Source of the DNA: Ectocarpus siliculosus
Lineage: Eukaryota > Sar > Phaeophyceae > Ectocarpales > Ectocarpaceae
DNA length: 64,000 bases
Direction of reading: 5' to 3'
NCBI GenBank assembly: GCA_000310025.1
Contig: FN649738.1
Span: forward strand, 2,789,781-2,853,780
Positions 21,801 through 34,981 of this stretch are shown one piece after another. How positions within the stretch are numbered: the stretch's first letter is position 1; each line of letters begins with the position of its first letter. A model generated the notes under the pieces. The model saw only the letters and a list, made by a program, of their open reading frames with translations. It made no database searches and was not told the origin of the DNA. The position numbers and the translations under genes were made by a program.

Positions 21801-24800
21801 GTCTGTCTACCACGTTTTCGCCTCACTTTTTTTTTTTTCGTCGGTTTCGTTGGAACCCCTTTTTTCTGGCACCGTTTTTTTTTTTTTCTCAGGCGCCCCA
21901 GGCCGAGAGCTCCAGCAGCGGCGTAACCGTCGGGAGGTCGATCTTCAACCTCATCAAGAACGTCGTCGGGGCCGGCATCCTCGCCATCCCCGGGGGGGTT
22001 ACCGCCTTCTCGCAGTCGAGGGCCGCGGTCGTGCCGACCGTCGCGATGATCGTCGCGCTGGGCGGGATGTCGGGCTACTGCTTCAGGTGGGCCTGTGTTG
22101 TCTGTCTTGCACCGCGGCGGGAGCGTGCCCAAAAGCGATCCTTGTTGTAGATACTTGATGTAGACGGGTTTTTTTTTTTTATTCGGCTGAGGTGCTGTTG
22201 ATTTGTTTTTTTATCATTCGTTTGCTCGGGTCTTTTGCACCGATGATGATGGTATTTTTTTTATCGCCGTGGAACTTGCAACATATTTTTTTTAATGCGT
22301 GTTGCATCTTGTTTTGTCATAAAAAAGCCTGATCGGACGGGTGTGCGCCGCGACGGGGGCTTCCTCGTACGGAGACGCCTGGAGCAAGACCATCGGCGAG
22401 AAGACGTCGTGGCTGCCCACCTCCTCCTGCACGGCGAAGACCTTCTTCGCTTGCATGGCCTACTCGATCATCATCGGTGAGACAGACACACACACATTTA
22501 AGACTGAAATCTTTTTCATTGGTCAGCCCGTCAGCGCGGTCGATGCTTATGATAAAGACACAACACACATTTTTGACATTGAATGGCCTTTAGAAACATT
22601 TTCTTTTTTTAGCCGCACTGAGACTTGCGTCTTTTCGTTCGTTTGGGCGGTCGATGTTAATGGTATAACACGCACACCCATAGACTACAGCAGTGTGAGA
22701 CAGACACGCGGAACTAGACAAGAGACATGCAGCAGTTAGCATCCCCGCCTAAGAAATTCTTGCTCGACCTTGCACTTACTAACTCATATTTATCTGTTGT
22801 TGTTGTTGTTGTTGTTGTTGTTGATAATGGCAGGTGATGTGTTCGCCGACGTGCTGGCGGCCTTCGGAGCCCCCGGCGTGCTCGCTGCCCGCACCAACAT
22901 CCTCTGCCTCGTCAGCGCGTTGGTGCTCCTCCCCCTGTGCCTGCTCAAGGTGTATCCACTTCGCGTTGTTGTTGTTGTTGTTGTTGTTGTTGTTGCTGTT
23001 GTTGAGTTTGTTCGTTGGCACCGCCGGTGCTGTTGTTGTGAATTTTCTTCTTCTTCTGTTGCGTGTTGTTTCTGTGTTGTGGTTGGTTGCCGCTTTTGCT
23101 GCCGCTGGCTGGCGCTAATGCTATTGCTGTCGTTGTCGGTATGGTTGTTGTGATCGGGTAGTTGCATATTTTCGCTTTTTGCTGCGCTTTACCTTGCTTG
23201 CTTTCCCGTTGTTGTCACACGTCTTGATGCTGGCGGTTATGGGTTGGGACCCACGCCAGCTCCGCCGCACTTCGCAAGGCGCCTACCGCGTGTTCGCTAT
23301 ATCTTCTGGTGTCCAATTGCCTTGTGCGCCCTTTTCGTAGCCTTGATCATTCTGTGTACACAATTCCGTCGGTCGCACTATCACTTCGCAACGCTCCCAC
23401 GGCGTGTTCGCTACAGACCTCCTGGTGTCCAAAGGCCTCGTGCCTCGAGCCTTAATTATCCTGTGTACCACATTCCGTCGCGCGTTTCCCTTTGGCCAGG
23501 ACCTGAGCGCGCTGTCTTACACGTCGATCATGGGTGTGCTGGGCACGGTGTACACGGCCGCTGTGATGGGTATCCGCTACTTCGACAACAGGTGCGACGG
23601 CGGTTTTTTCGTAGAGGGGGTTGTACGGTATGCGGTATCAACGAGGGGTTTGTACGTTTTTGTCGGCAAGGAGAACGGAGGGGACGGTGAAAATTATTGT
23701 CGTGTAGGCGGTTCGGCGTCCAGTGCTATGTACCTGTCGACGACAAGAGCACATGAATAACAAACATGCTGAGGAGGGGACGGCGCTAAGTACAGGAGGT
23801 CCTCGCTTTGCCTACAAGACCCTAGTGTGCTCTAAAAGTGTCGTTCAAGGTCGATTGTGTTGTCGCTTGCTCTTCCGTCGCACGTGCTCGGATAAATTGC
23901 TCCGCCTCCTTCTCTCTCTCTCTCTCTCTCTGTTTTTGGTTTATGTAACGTAAGCGGAGCGCGAGGGCTTGCTTCTACACCCCTCCGGAACACAACCTGC
24001 GCCTTGCTTTTTTTTTTCTGGCCACTCCCCGTAGCTCGTCGGCGCGCGTCTAGCATGACCTTTTGACAATACCTCCCACCCATCGTATCCGTCCGCTATG
24101 CATCCATCCACCAACAAAAACAAAAGAGCGCTCATCGTGTCTATCCTGTCTCCATCCGCGGTGTATCCATCCGAAAAAAGGAAGGCCATCCCGCCCAACG
24201 TGTCCCATCTGTTGTGTATCCGTCCGCCCCAAAAAAGACACCTCCCGCTCAAAACAGTGTCCTTCCGTTACATGTGATCCATCCGCCATATCTCCCGCTC
24301 ATCGTATCCATCCGTCAATAAAACAAAAAACAGCTACGTGGAGGGAGGGCGCTTCTTCGCCGGCCTTGCCAAGGACGCCAGGCCCGTCTTTTCTGGCACA
24401 GGCGCGATGAACTCGCAGGCTCTCATCCTGGTGTCGATGCTCTCGACCGCCTTTGTCGCGCACTTCAACGCGCCCAAGTTCTACGCCGAACTCAAGGACA
24501 AGTCCGTCCCGAGGTAGGTGTGCTTTTGTGTGACGTCTTGTTGGTGTTGGTGGTGGTGCTGTTGTTCTTGTTGTTGCTGCTGCTGTTGATGTTCTTCTTG
24601 TTGTTGTTGTTGGTGGTGGTGCTGCTGCTGCTGCTGTTGTTGTTGCTGTCGAGCGCAAGGACACATTCGTTGCGAGTTTGCCGTTGCTGCTGCTGTGGAC
24701 GTTGGTTGTCGTTTGTACATGAACAACTGCTGTTGTCGCCATTGCCCATGGCCTCCTACACGAGCTGATCTGTTCTATAGCACAAGAGAACCTCCGTGGA

Positions 24801-25418
24801 TACAGGCTACAGCGGTAGTAAGTGCAAGACAAATCAAAGGCACAAAAAAGATCGATCCATTGGCGAAAACGTTCGTCGCGTGCATCGTGTAACTCTCAAA
24901 CGAGCGCATCCGTGAAATACATGCTGATCAGCGTGACCGATCTTGCTCCGTCTGCCCCTGCTCCGTCGTACGCAAGCTCTCGGTCTCATCCTCTGCTGCG
25001 CCCGTTTGGCATCCGGCTCAAGTTATTGCGCGTAACCTCACGGTGACTTGCTGCCCACCCTCCTCCTGTTTGTCTCGTACGGTATTTGGAAATGTCGAAA
25101 CACGGCATGACACCCCCCCCGCGCGCGCGCGCTTGTTTCGTATCGCTTCCACGAAAAGGTTTAACACCGTGGTCGGCTCCTCCTTTGCCGCGGCGATTGG
25201 CCTGGTTGTGATCATGACCCTGTTCCCGTACCTCACCTTCGGCGGGGCCTCCAAGAGCTTCATCCTCAACAACTTCGCGACCTCTGTGAGTGTTCGTGCC
25301 CCAAGACGCGGCTCCGGTAGTCAGTTGCTGCCGCTGCTGCTGTTGTTGGTTGTACGGTGTCTGTTGGGAGGTTGATGTTGTCGTCGTCACCCTCGCAGTA
25401 GTTGGGGGTGCCGCGGCC

Positions 25419-25452
<34 letters not shown>

Positions 25453-25536
25453 CTGCTGCTGTCGTTGGTTGTACGGTGTCTGTTGGGAGGTTGATGTTGT
25501 CGTCGTCACCCTCGCAGTAGTTGGGGGTGCCGCGGC

Positions 25537-25576
<40 letters not shown>

Positions 25577-27120
25577 TGCGGTGGTGGAGACACAAACAAC
25601 TATGTACATAGCTCGTGTGCGCGAACGTCTGTCGTCGGTGTTGTGATGTCGTCTTCGGAACAAATCTCCGGAGACCTTGCTATCTGCGCCCCCGTTCATC
25701 GTGGGAATGTTGTCTCTCTAATCTAAACCCTATTTTTGTTTCTTGGCCCCGTCCTTGCGGGGGGGGGGGTTCTGGCGTCAACCGTTAGGACCGCCTGGCG
25801 ACGTCTTGCCGCCTTGCGATCGCCAGCTCCATCGTGGGAGGCTACCCGCTGGTGTTCATGGGCGCCAAGACCGGCGCCCTGGCCGCCGTCGGCATCTCGG
25901 TGCGTGAACATGGACACGCCGCGGTGGCACGGGGAGCAGTGCGCTCTTTCGTTGGAACAGCTTCCTATAGGCCGCAGCAGCATGTAACTGTAAAGCAAGC
26001 TGGTGTCGACTGCGTTGGCGCGTGGCATGGCATTGGACGGCCATCCACACAGCGGTCTCTTCTTCTTGACAGCACGTGCCGAAAGTATTCCTCACAAACT
26101 ATTCCTTGAACTCTTTCATCTGTAGATTTTGTAATACAAAAGAGATTTTTTTTTTTTCGTGGAAAAAAGAGAAGAAAATCCTATTGCGACGCGACCGCCC
26201 CCCTCCCCCCCCCCAAAAAAAAAAAACAGAACCCGACGGAGAACCAGCGTAAGGTGGGCACCACCCTGCTGCTCGGTTTTTTCACGGCTATCGGGGTGCT
26301 CCTGACCGACCTCGGGTTCGTCGTGAGCTTCGGCGGCGCCGTGCTGGGGTCCGCCCTTGTTTTCATCTTCCCGACCATGATGTGGATCGCGCAGAGCAAG
26401 AAGGACGCCAAGTGGGGAAAGCCGCTCAAGGTGCGTGGGGTGGACGGGGGGGATGAAGGCGGTGGTATACCCTGAGACTACAACCGTACCGTAAAACCTT
26501 GACGGGTCAACAGGAAGGTGGTCCTCCTTTTTGCGTAGTTAGTTGGTTCTTCCTTGTGTCTCGTGCTCAAAGTTGCGGCTTCCCGTGAAAAATAAAAAGG
26601 AAAGCTTCAGACAGGCAACGCCCACAAAACTCATCGAGTTGCTATATCAGTATATCCTTAGACTACCGCAACACCTCGAAGGGTCAAGACCTCCGTATAT
26701 GGGTTCCTTGGCAGTGCACGCATGACGGGGAGAAGCGTTGAGTATGTCCTGCTGCTGGCACCCGTTATGACCCCTCCTCCCAGGTCTACTCTCCTCCTGT
26801 GTGTTCCACACCAACAAACACGTTCGTGTTCTCTTGTTGGTGTTTCCGCTCCCTCCCCGTGTCGTGCGGACTGCTGTTTGTTGTTGGACGCGCGAAACGT
26901 GTTCGTGTCCCCTCGAGAGGGTTTCACACCATCAAATATGTCGGCATTCTACCTGGTTGCTGCCACTCCCCCTCTCACGCGCACTGCTGCTGTTGTTGGA
27001 CGCGCGTGCGTGCAGGGATGGCGCCGGGCGGAGATCATGGGCAACTACGTCATCTCCGCTTTAGGCGTGGCGCTTGCGGTGCTGGGCGGCGGCCTCAGCA
27101 TCAAGAAGTCGTTCTTCTAA
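18587..27120 (+). CDS. AAAP (Aa_trans) amino acid transporter, 12 exons
   Basis: Exons: 18587-18660, 18997-19104, 20699-20810, 21893-22086, 22328-22476, 22834-22949, 23500-23591, 24334-24513, 25159-25285, 25789-25899, 26230-26430, 27016-27120. All phases close, giving 522 residues. From about residue 114 the protein is a classic SLC38/AAAP permease: TM1 holds NLIKNVVGAGILAIPGG, followed by roughly ten more hydrophobic helices, including SSIVGGYPLVFMGAKTG and a last helix ending IKKSFF. It would move amino acids with protons or sodium; the substrate cannot be told. The first three exons are less certain. They add a signal-peptide-like start (MALTKSFLYLLLSAAA), then LAFASPTT, then a Ser/Gly/Ala-rich stretch. 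Exon 3 could instead end at a stronger donor, GTAAGC at 20784, which keeps the frame. Introns are rich in GTT/CTG repeats. The core is near-certain, the N-terminus inferred. Confidence 0.92.
18787..18830 (+). repeat. (CAG)n microsatellite in transporter intron 1
   Basis: An uninterrupted CAG run of about 14 triplets lies in the first intron. It is translated in no accepted frame. Confidence 0.9.
20043..20098 (+). repeat. Terminal fragment of the 13.1/18.2-kb repeat family
   Basis: CTGTGGGTATATCTC...GGGTAGTCTTTCTGTGTG matches the ends of the copies at 13.3 and 18.4 kb. Only the terminus is present. It lies in transporter intron 2. Confidence 0.65.
23289..23480 (+). repeat. Intronic tandem duplication, ~114-bp spacing
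   Basis: Two diverged copies, about 23289-23371 and 23403-23480, share GTGTTCGCTA, CTGGTGTCCAA and ATTCTGTGTAC/ATTCCGTCG blocks. They lie in the intron just before exon 7 of the transporter. The open frames they produce are not part of the gene. Confidence 0.7.
24060..24325 (+). repeat. Degenerate intronic minisatellite
   Basis: Irregular repeats of (C/T)GT(A/G)TCCATCCG with intervening AAAACAAAA-like spacers recur every 40-60 bases in the intron before transporter exon 8. No coding potential is apparent. Confidence 0.6.
25351..25570 (+). repeat. 119-bp intronic tandem duplication with CTG tracts
   Basis: TGTACGGTGTCTGTTGGGAGG occurs at 25351 and 25470, each followed by the same CGTCGTCACCCTCGCAG block and a (GCT)n run. 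It lies between exons 9 and 10 of the transporter. Confidence 0.85.
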
Positions 27121-28859
27121 GACAGAGTCCTATTCTTATAGAAGCTTCTTGTAGAAGATATTTTTGCTACCACCGTCCGTTTGTGGCCCTAGCTAACCTC
27201 ACGGAAGTACAATACCTCTTCTGAGAGATGGATTCAACCCTCTCCCTCGGTGGGGTTTCCGTACGGGGGGTTCAGTATATCGAAGCGGGGGCGGGGGTAG
27301 TGGTGGAGATGTTCTTGCTCTTTCTTCCTGGAGGAAGGGCTTTACTCGGCACAGAACACGGCAAAAACGTTGTCGCTCCTGTTTTGTGCGAGAAAAGGGT
27401 ATAGCTGATAAGGTTCGTTTGTTGTGCGAGAGAACATGAGACGCTCGTGACATTGCTTCGTACAACTGGATATAATTTGGCCAGTTTTCGGAATAATAAA
27501 ACCCGAAATGACCGGTCGCTCTACTCGATAAGGATAGTTCTCTCTGCAGTGACAATAGAGAGAAAATTCGCTTTTCGTTGAGCAAGCGGCGAGCTTGAAC
27601 GGCGAAAAGGATTTCCTTGGTTGTTCTCGAGAGAAGAAACGCAAGCGCCACTGTATTTTTTAGAGCGTTGGAGATGTAGTGTTTGTGGCGGGCGTAGTCT
27701 CTTGCTGTTAGCTCGAGAAGGCGCATGTTGTCATTTCTTCGACTTTTGTGAGATCCATTCGTGATAGAACTACATGTACCCCCCTGCACCATACATGAAT
27801 CTTACATTGCCCAACGCGACCCTTCCTTGTTGATGTTCGGCATCGGTTCCGTTAAGAGGCAGTCGATAGAGTCTGCCTCGGCGCGAGTAAGCGTTGCAGC
27901 CTTCGCAACCCTGTGCGCAACGGGTCGAAGTACGAACAAAGGTGTTTATTTTCGGCCTGTTTTTTTGTTGCTGCTTTGGGTTTCCAGTAGAAGCGCATGT
28001 TTCCCGCGTATTTTCGTGTCCTTCGTTGTTTTGGTCGGCTGTGCCGAGCGGGTTGGACAGGAAAATAAAATAAAAATAGATGAAAGAAACTGCGAGACTA
28101 GCGTCGCGGATGTAGAAGGTGTGCCTCTAAGAGGACCGGGGCAACCCGTCCGGTTTCCTCGCGGTTTTATCTTTTGATCGGATACTTCTTGGTGTAGACT
28201 TTTTTCTTTCCCTTTTTATATCGAGAACCGAAACCGTAATTGGTTTTCCCTTTGTTCTCTTTGAGAGGGGGCAGCGCTCCTTGCATTTTTCGACAGAAAG
28301 ACATTTTTCGCCCTTTGTTTTTCAACGGCACGAAATCGTGCTGCTTGAGGTGTGTGTCTCTTTTGGATCTTGGGCAACTAGCTGGCTTTTGGCGAGTGAT
28401 GAAAGATGTTCAATTCCTCTTTTTCCATGAAAGAAAGGATGAGACATACGATGGTTGGTGGCAGTGCTGTCGTTGGCGTGGCCAATTTGAGGCGGTGTGT
28501 GCTGAGGAGGAGGAGCGGTTTTGGTTACCCGTTGTGAAAAAGGAGCCGAAACGGTTGGTTGACTGAATTCTGCCGTTCTTGACGCGGTACAGTTTGCTGA
28601 CGAGTGCTCATTGTCCAACACCTTCTTGGCCAATTGCAACGAAGTTTTTGGCGGTTTCTCCTCCTCTCTTTTTCTTCTTCGGTGAAACGGCCCGAAGGCA
28701 GAAATGGGAGCGAAACCGACACTTGAGACGAAGAGTACACGTTTTTCTTTGTTCGTAATGGGGCGGCCGATTGGCCGGCTGAGAGACAAGGCTCCCCAGC
28801 TAGGAAAGACACATACAAAACAGAGGATTATGGACGGCTCGTATGCATAGGTCGCCCCT
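27121..28859. other. Convergent intergenic spacer
   Basis: The transporter (+) and the coiled-coil gene (-) end toward each other here, so both 3' untranslated regions and polyadenylation sites should lie in this 1.7 kb. I see no recognisable exon; open frames of up to 197 codons on either strand have no motif or splice context. No canonical polyadenylation signal could be assigned with confidence. Confidence 0.5.
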
Positions 28860-29800
28860 TCATGCCCCCCCAGTGGCAACCACCGGTGCTGCCTCCCTCC
28901 CTCCCCCTTTCGAATACACCGAGTAGACGGAGCCCCCTGCGTTCAGCGAAAACATCGACCGGTCAGCGATGCCTCCCGCGGTTGCGTCGCGACTGCAGTA
29001 GTAGTGGTTGTTGCCGGAGGAACTGCTGCTGTTTCGGAAGGCGTAGCTGTTGCCAAACCGCGTGATGCCGCCGCGGCTGACAGGGGTGGATCCCTTTCGC
29101 TGCCATCCTGCTCTGGCGCGCGCGCTCCGCAGGGCCGTAAGCGACGACGATATGTTCTTCACCGCGTGCTGTTTGTTGTTGTGGTTGCGACCGGTGGTGG
29201 TCCCCGCCGGTGGTGCCGATCCCGGACGCGCGCAACTGCGCGGCCGACCTCTTCTGTTGTTGCCGTTGTGCTTGCCGCCGTACACGACATCGCACTTTCG
29301 ATGACATTCTCTCCTGACGGCAGCAGCAGCGCCGCCGCCGCAAGCTACGCCGCCCGCGCGTCGTGCCTTGTTTCTCGCCTGGGATGCGTTACTGATGCCG
29401 CCGCGGCTGGCTTCTGCTGCTGTTGTCGGCCCCGCCGCCGCCTTACGCCCCATCAGGCGCGCGTTCGCGGTCTGCGGCCGGCGGTGTTGGCGGATGAGGC
29501 TCCACGCCGCGCCGCCGCCGCCGCCGCTCACGCTCGTCGCGAGCATCGGTCTCCACAACTCCCTTCCGTCGTCGCCGCCCTGCGCCGTCCCCCAAGCCTC
29601 GCGTCGAATCCTACCGGCGCCAGCGCTACCACTACTACCGCAAACACCGCCGCCGCCGCCGCCGCCGCTACCCCACACCAGTCGCACGTCGTCTGCGGCG
29701 GTCATTCCTCCGGGGCCGAGACGCGGTGGCACTGCTTCGCAACCGCCGGCCACGCCGACGCGGCCCCGTATTCTGCCACGCCTACCGCCGTCGACGTCTT

Positions 29801-29832
<32 letters not shown>

Positions 29833-32603
29833 CCGCCGGAGTCATCGCCGCACAGGCAACAGGACCACTGCTCTCGGGCCTCTGTTCCCCACCGGCCGAA
29901 GCGGCCGGGGTGTTCCTGAGAGGGCCGCTTGCTAGTTGGCCCCCCTCCGGAGATAGCGCTCTCCTCGTCGTGCAACGTACGGCGGCGGCGACCCTCATTG
30001 GTGGAGAAGGACACGGTTAGGCCGTCGGGCACGTACGGCGGCGGAGGCTCCTCGTCCTCGTCGGAGAGCGCGGCCGCTGCCACCTCCGCCGCCTTTGCCC
30101 ACGCGTCGGCCTCGCTGATAATTGACCCGTGCGGCATCGGTAGCTTCTGCTGGGTTTCTTCCTGCGGAGCAGTAGCACGATCGCGGGGGGGGAGGGGTGG
30201 GTGGGCGAATACTCTATGCACCTCCGAGACCATAGATGGCGGATGGATGCTGCGAGCGAACGCGATAGTAGGCTCGTGCTGCCAACGAGAGATTTCCGTT
30301 GCCATCAGTAATGGGCATCGATTGTTGGGTGAGTTTTCAATCTGGTGTCCTCGTGGATAGCTGTCGGTGGATCCCTCCACAACCTATTGAAGAACCCGTC
30401 CCCCCTGCGTGCGGCGTCCCGGTAGACCTCTGTCTCGTCTGCCTGTCGAGTCAACAAGCAGCTGTACGGATAACACCTTCTTTCCGTCGTAATCATCACA
30501 AGTATTCGTAGTAGCAGCGTTAAGTATCTCGACGAACAAGAGCGACGTCATTGCCCTTCTTCCCCTGCTTACCTGGTACCGCACCCTGAGTTTCCGGAGT
30601 TCTACCTCCAACCGCTGGCTTTCCTCTAGAATCCTTCGTCCTTCTGATTCCGCCGCCTGTATGCGCTTCTTCTGCTCCTCCGCGCCCGCGGCCTCCCCCT
30701 CCTCTGCTTCCTTAAGAGCGGTGATTTCTTCGACGGCGGCATCTCTCTTCTTCTCTCTCTCTTCAACCTTAGACATGATATAATATGTGCGTCGCGATTT
30801 GATGTACTTGCTTCTAGACAGTGCAGGCACAGGCTTATGGGGTAGCGCAACAGCGCAACAACGATCAGATAGTTATTTTTATAGGATCCTTAACGGAGCA
30901 CCTGTTCTTCGGGGTCGAGTTCTTGAAGCGTTGATGGCGCGTTTGAGCATTTTTGTTGCGATGCTTCGTGAAAATCTTCTTGCCTCTTGAACAACGTTTT
31001 TGGCTCCGCAGTGGTCAACATGAGGAGGCCATCAGGGCCTTGCGACCAGTCAGTCTACTCTGCCACGAACGAAGCTCTTCGTTATCATGGTCAAAACACC
31101 ATTGCTCGCGACTGACGCTTGCTTGCCTTTCCGCCTTCAATAACGTGACCCCCGCGCGCGCCTCTGCGTGTCCCCGTAATATCTACCTGCACCCCCCCCT
31201 TACCCTCGCCCTACTCCACTCACTCACCGACCGCCGTAGCTTCTGCGCGCGCTTGACTTTGTCCGCCAGCTCGGTCTTGATCTGCTCCCACTTGGCCATG
31301 AGCTTATCCTCCAGCGCCTCTCGACGCCCGCAGGACTTGTTCTTGCACGGGGCGCCATGCCCGAGGGCCGAGGATATGGCGGAACCCTCCAATCCTGCAC
31401 GGAGAGAAGGGGCGTTGGCACAAACAACACACGAGGACAATGATTATTGTGCGCTTCGTATGGACAGGGTTCGGTTTCATTTTGTTCAAAGCCGCACGGG
31501 CGTCTGCCTTTTCGCGCGTCGTCGACAAGCGCAGGGATCGTGGTTTTTGCGTGTTCAAGGTTGCTCGTGGATACAGCGCCTCGACACAGCCTTGTAACAG
31601 CATCTGGTGACTTAGTGTAAATGCCGTGCAGTTTAAACACGCTCCTTTTTCTGCCACCGGCTGTTGAACGCACGGTACAACGTTGTTGTTGCGATCGAGG
31701 GGCAAGTTTGCGACAACCGTGGTGCTCTAGCCCTGAGGGAAATGATGAGGATTACAACCACAAATACGATTAGCGTCAGGAACGGTTTCTTGCGCAAACG
31801 AAAAGCGACAAGACAAACACCGTGGATAGCGCGGGTAGATGAGACACAATAGATATGAACGTCTTTTTTTGCGAATGTCAAGCCAACAACAGCCACAACC
31901 ACAACAACAACAACAAACAGCATTCCAAAACACACGAGGGCCTAAGGAATTGATATGGTTCTTCCTTCCACTCTTCCGTCTCCTGAGGCCGTTTTTGATT
32001 GAGCACTTGACACAAAGCGACCCCACGAACAACTACACCCCCCTACTCCGCATGCCTCTCATCTCCCGATGTACCTGCAGCGGTATTAAGGTTATCCTCG
32101 TTCGCATTTGCGACTGCCGCCGCCGCCGCCGCCGCTCCCTTGCGCCTAGCGTCGCGCTTTTCCCTCTCCCTGTCCCTGTTCCTTCTCCCTCGAGCAGCGG
32201 GGTCTTCTGCTGGTCCTTCGGCGTCGTCGCTCGTCGAAGATGCAAGGACCGACTTGTTGACTGCCACTGGGTCCAACGATCCCGCCCGCAGCCTCTGCAA
32301 TGTCACAGCACACGTTATATTTGCGTCTTCGCTTGTTCGCACGTACAATAATGGCGATTGGAACGATTTTGTGTTCGAACTCGCTCATGTCTGTCTGTCT
32401 GTCCGCATGTTCGTCGCGTTTTTCCTTTTGGTTTCTTTTCTGTTTTCGCTCATCATTACGTGCAACCCTCGTCGCCACCCCACGCGCCAACATGTTCGGA
32501 GTAAGAGTAAGTTAACCTTCTCAGAGTAGAGAATATCCTCTTCGTCTCGGATTACTAAAGCACGAACGAGAGGCAGGACATCCGTGCTTGAGTTGTTGTC
32601 CAT
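28860..32603 (-). CDS. Coiled-coil protein with long Gly/Ser-rich C-terminal region, five exons
   Basis: Exons on the minus strand, 5' to 3': 32517-32603, 32075-32294, 31228-31394, 30573-30767 and 28860-30383. Phases close throughout, giving 730 residues from ATG 32603. Residues ~1-29 (MDNNSSTDVLPLV...) are followed by a basic, Arg/Asp-rich segment with an Ala run. Exons 3-4 encode a continuous coiled coil: LEDKLMAKWEQIKTELAD leads into KRAQKLRRS|VEEREKKRDAA and AEEQKKRIQAAE. The last exon is one 508-codon frame (stop included) holding PPPPYVPDG and then low-complexity Gly, Ser and Ala tracts. I do not recognise the family; a structural or adaptor role is inferred from the coiled coil only. 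An upstream exon cannot be excluded, and the last exon could carry an unrecognised intron. A long frame on the opposite strand at 29004-30020 is a composition shadow. Confidence 0.7.
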
Positions 32604-34981
32604 CCTGAATCGCTGCAAGCATAGTGCCTCTACAGTACTTCTCTATTCGAAGGATCTTCTGGTGTTCTTCTCTAGATATTGGACCTTAAGCCCATATAAA
32701 CTTCATGTATGCATAGCAAACATGGCAAACAAACGTAGAGTTCTTACGCTCATGTGGTCGAAGCCAGTCGGAGCAAGTCTTGGGTAGTTTGGATACAGAC
32801 TACAACGTTAGGAACAAACTCGTTTGAATTATATCTTGCCAAAAGAGTTGGCTTGCAGCATCCTTTCCATTCACGACGTTAGGAATAAGCAAATACTTCT
32901 TTTTCATTGACCCTCGTCTTCGTCCTTGCGTTGACGAGCCTACACAGAATACTTGTTGTGCTGCACGGACTTTAACCTTCGCCACATCCATAGAGGACGT
33001 CAAGGATTATGTAATGTAAGTCTAGCATCCAAAATGGCCTACAAACGCGGCAAACGCATGTCAATATGCAGAGCGGGGTTCCATGTTACTCACCACGTTT
33101 GTGACATGCTACATTCTCTATCAATTGCTACCTTCTCACCAGCGCGAAGAGCACGTTATCGACGCCCAGGTGCGCGACGTGGCTGAAGGCGATGTGCTTC
33201 TTTGTGTCCCATTGCGATGTTTTCTGGACGGCAGTCATGCACGGACTACGTTCAAAGCAGATATATCTAAAGGCTAGACCTCAGTAGACGAAGTACAGTA
33301 TCTCGTTTGGCGCTCAGCTGCGGTTGGGAGCTTGTTCTCCTGAAAAACATGCTGCCACGTGCATGTGCGTATCCGGAGATATCCAGGCGGCGAAACCAAA
33401 AGAGCGATATCTTGTGTGGCCTAATAATGATTGCGGACTTCATAATACTATTTACCGGTGTAATAACCTGTTGCATCATTTTCATCATTCGTTGGTTGTA
33501 TTGTTTTGGATCAATGGGGCGGTTCTGTTATTGGGTGTGAAAGGAATAAGTTCGGTCGGCGCTCGGCGCTCGAAAAAAATATAAGAACGACGGTTTCGGG
33601 TGGGGTGTTCAATGCTTATCGAGGGGCGTGTTTCATGATCCTACCCCCCCCCTCCCCCGCCCCGCACCCCCTTGCATGTCTAGAGGCAGATCGTGATGAT
33701 GCCACGCGCTGCAGCTGCACGCCTGGCGACCTCGCTGTTCCTCGCAGGGTGTTCCTCTTCCCGCACTTCGGGCTTCCGCGTGCATGCACTCGCCAGCTCG
33801 GCGATCATCCGGGTGCGTACATTTTCTTCTAGTCTGGAGCATGCTGTCGATACCCCGTTGTGGGCCGCGGCCGAGCTGTAATGCTGTTGTACCCATGATT
33901 CACAGGCACTCCTACTCTCTCTCTCTCTCACACACACATATACACACGCACCGCGCACAGCCGTAGCTCGTAGCTCGCTTTCATTAGCAGCAACAGCAGT
34001 GCATCAGTAGCAGTAGCAGCAAAAACTGACCAATCACCTTGGTCGTTTTTTCGGCGGGACTGTTAATATTGAATTCCACTCTCACTTAGTAACTCCGCCC
34101 CGCGCCCGCTCGAGGTTCATATTTTTGGGCTGGGGCGCCGCATCACGTTTGGCATTTCCTGTAAACAGGAATTACTTGGTTCCCTCTCAATCATATTTTA
34201 TGGGATTTTAATGTACGTGTAGGTTCAACCGTGGTGCGAGAGCTGTAACTCCCGATTCAAGGCTAAGCAGGGGACGGGACCTTGGTGGCCCCTATTAGAG
34301 GGAGCATGTCCTCCCCCTCCGTGCTCAGTCTACCTTTGAGAGCAAGGCAACAGCAAGCACTGCTGTTCCTTTCAGAGATAGATGTGCAAGTGAGTCTTCA
34401 TCAGGGTCTTCAGGGATTGCTACGCGTGTACTTACAGTAATCCCAAAACACACAGGAGAAAAGTAGATAAAAAACACGACAACGTCACACCCACCTCAAC
34501 ACGCTTGTTAGGACGGATAGATAGATAGATGGAGACGTGGTGGAGATAGATGCAAAACATCGTCCGCCCAGTATGTCTTGACTAAAGCTATGCATACGTA
34601 CATAATGGAATCGGAGATATTTCGTCGAGAGATACATGACCACCATTATACTGCTGCTGTAGTGTTGGAAATCAGAAATGCTCCGCTTCTCTACTCAAGG
34701 AACACACACGTACCATCCCAACAACAACCAGGATATATAAATGCCCTCCCATCCCATTCGACCCCTCTCCCATCCCATCCCACTACCATTGGAGAAACGT
34801 AGATCCCGTTCCATCAAAGCTGATGGTATACCTCAACATTTTCCTGCCTGCGGCGGGTTTTTCCTACCATCACCATCCCATGGGGCGACTGCATCGCCTC
34901 GTAAAGCCCTGAAAAAATCGGTCCGGGGGGATGGGTGGTATCTTGTGTCATCCACGGTATACAGCACTGCCTTTTTGCCAC
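32604..34981. other. Divergent spacer between the coiled-coil gene and the hydrolase gene
   Basis: The promoters of both flanking genes should lie here. Two short + frames look like possible first exons. One starts at ATG 33083 (hydrophobic MLLTTFVTCYILY start, GTGCGC donor at 33170). The other starts at ATG 33696 (MMPRAAAARLATSLF..., GTGCGT donor at 33813). Neither could be joined in phase to a known exon. Microsatellites (CT)n/(CA)n lie at 33913-33950 and (GATA)n near 34518. Confidence 0.35.

Noticed and set aside
22790..23167. Asn/Gln-repeat proteins on the minus strand
   Set aside because: They are antisense readings of GTT/CTG microsatellites in transporter introns.
29004..30020. 338-codon plus-strand open frame
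   Set aside because: Antisense to the better supported last exon of the coiled-coil gene and explained by GCC/GGC triplet bias.
33696..33812. First exon of the peptidase at ATG 33696
   Set aside because: It ends in phase 0 while the second peptidase exon needs a phase-1 donor, so it cannot join directly.
34200..34320. 5S rRNA or snRNA-like segment
   Set aside because: Some resemblance to a CTAAGCAGGGG element, but no consistent match to conserved 5S, U1, U2, U4, U5 or U6 landmarks.
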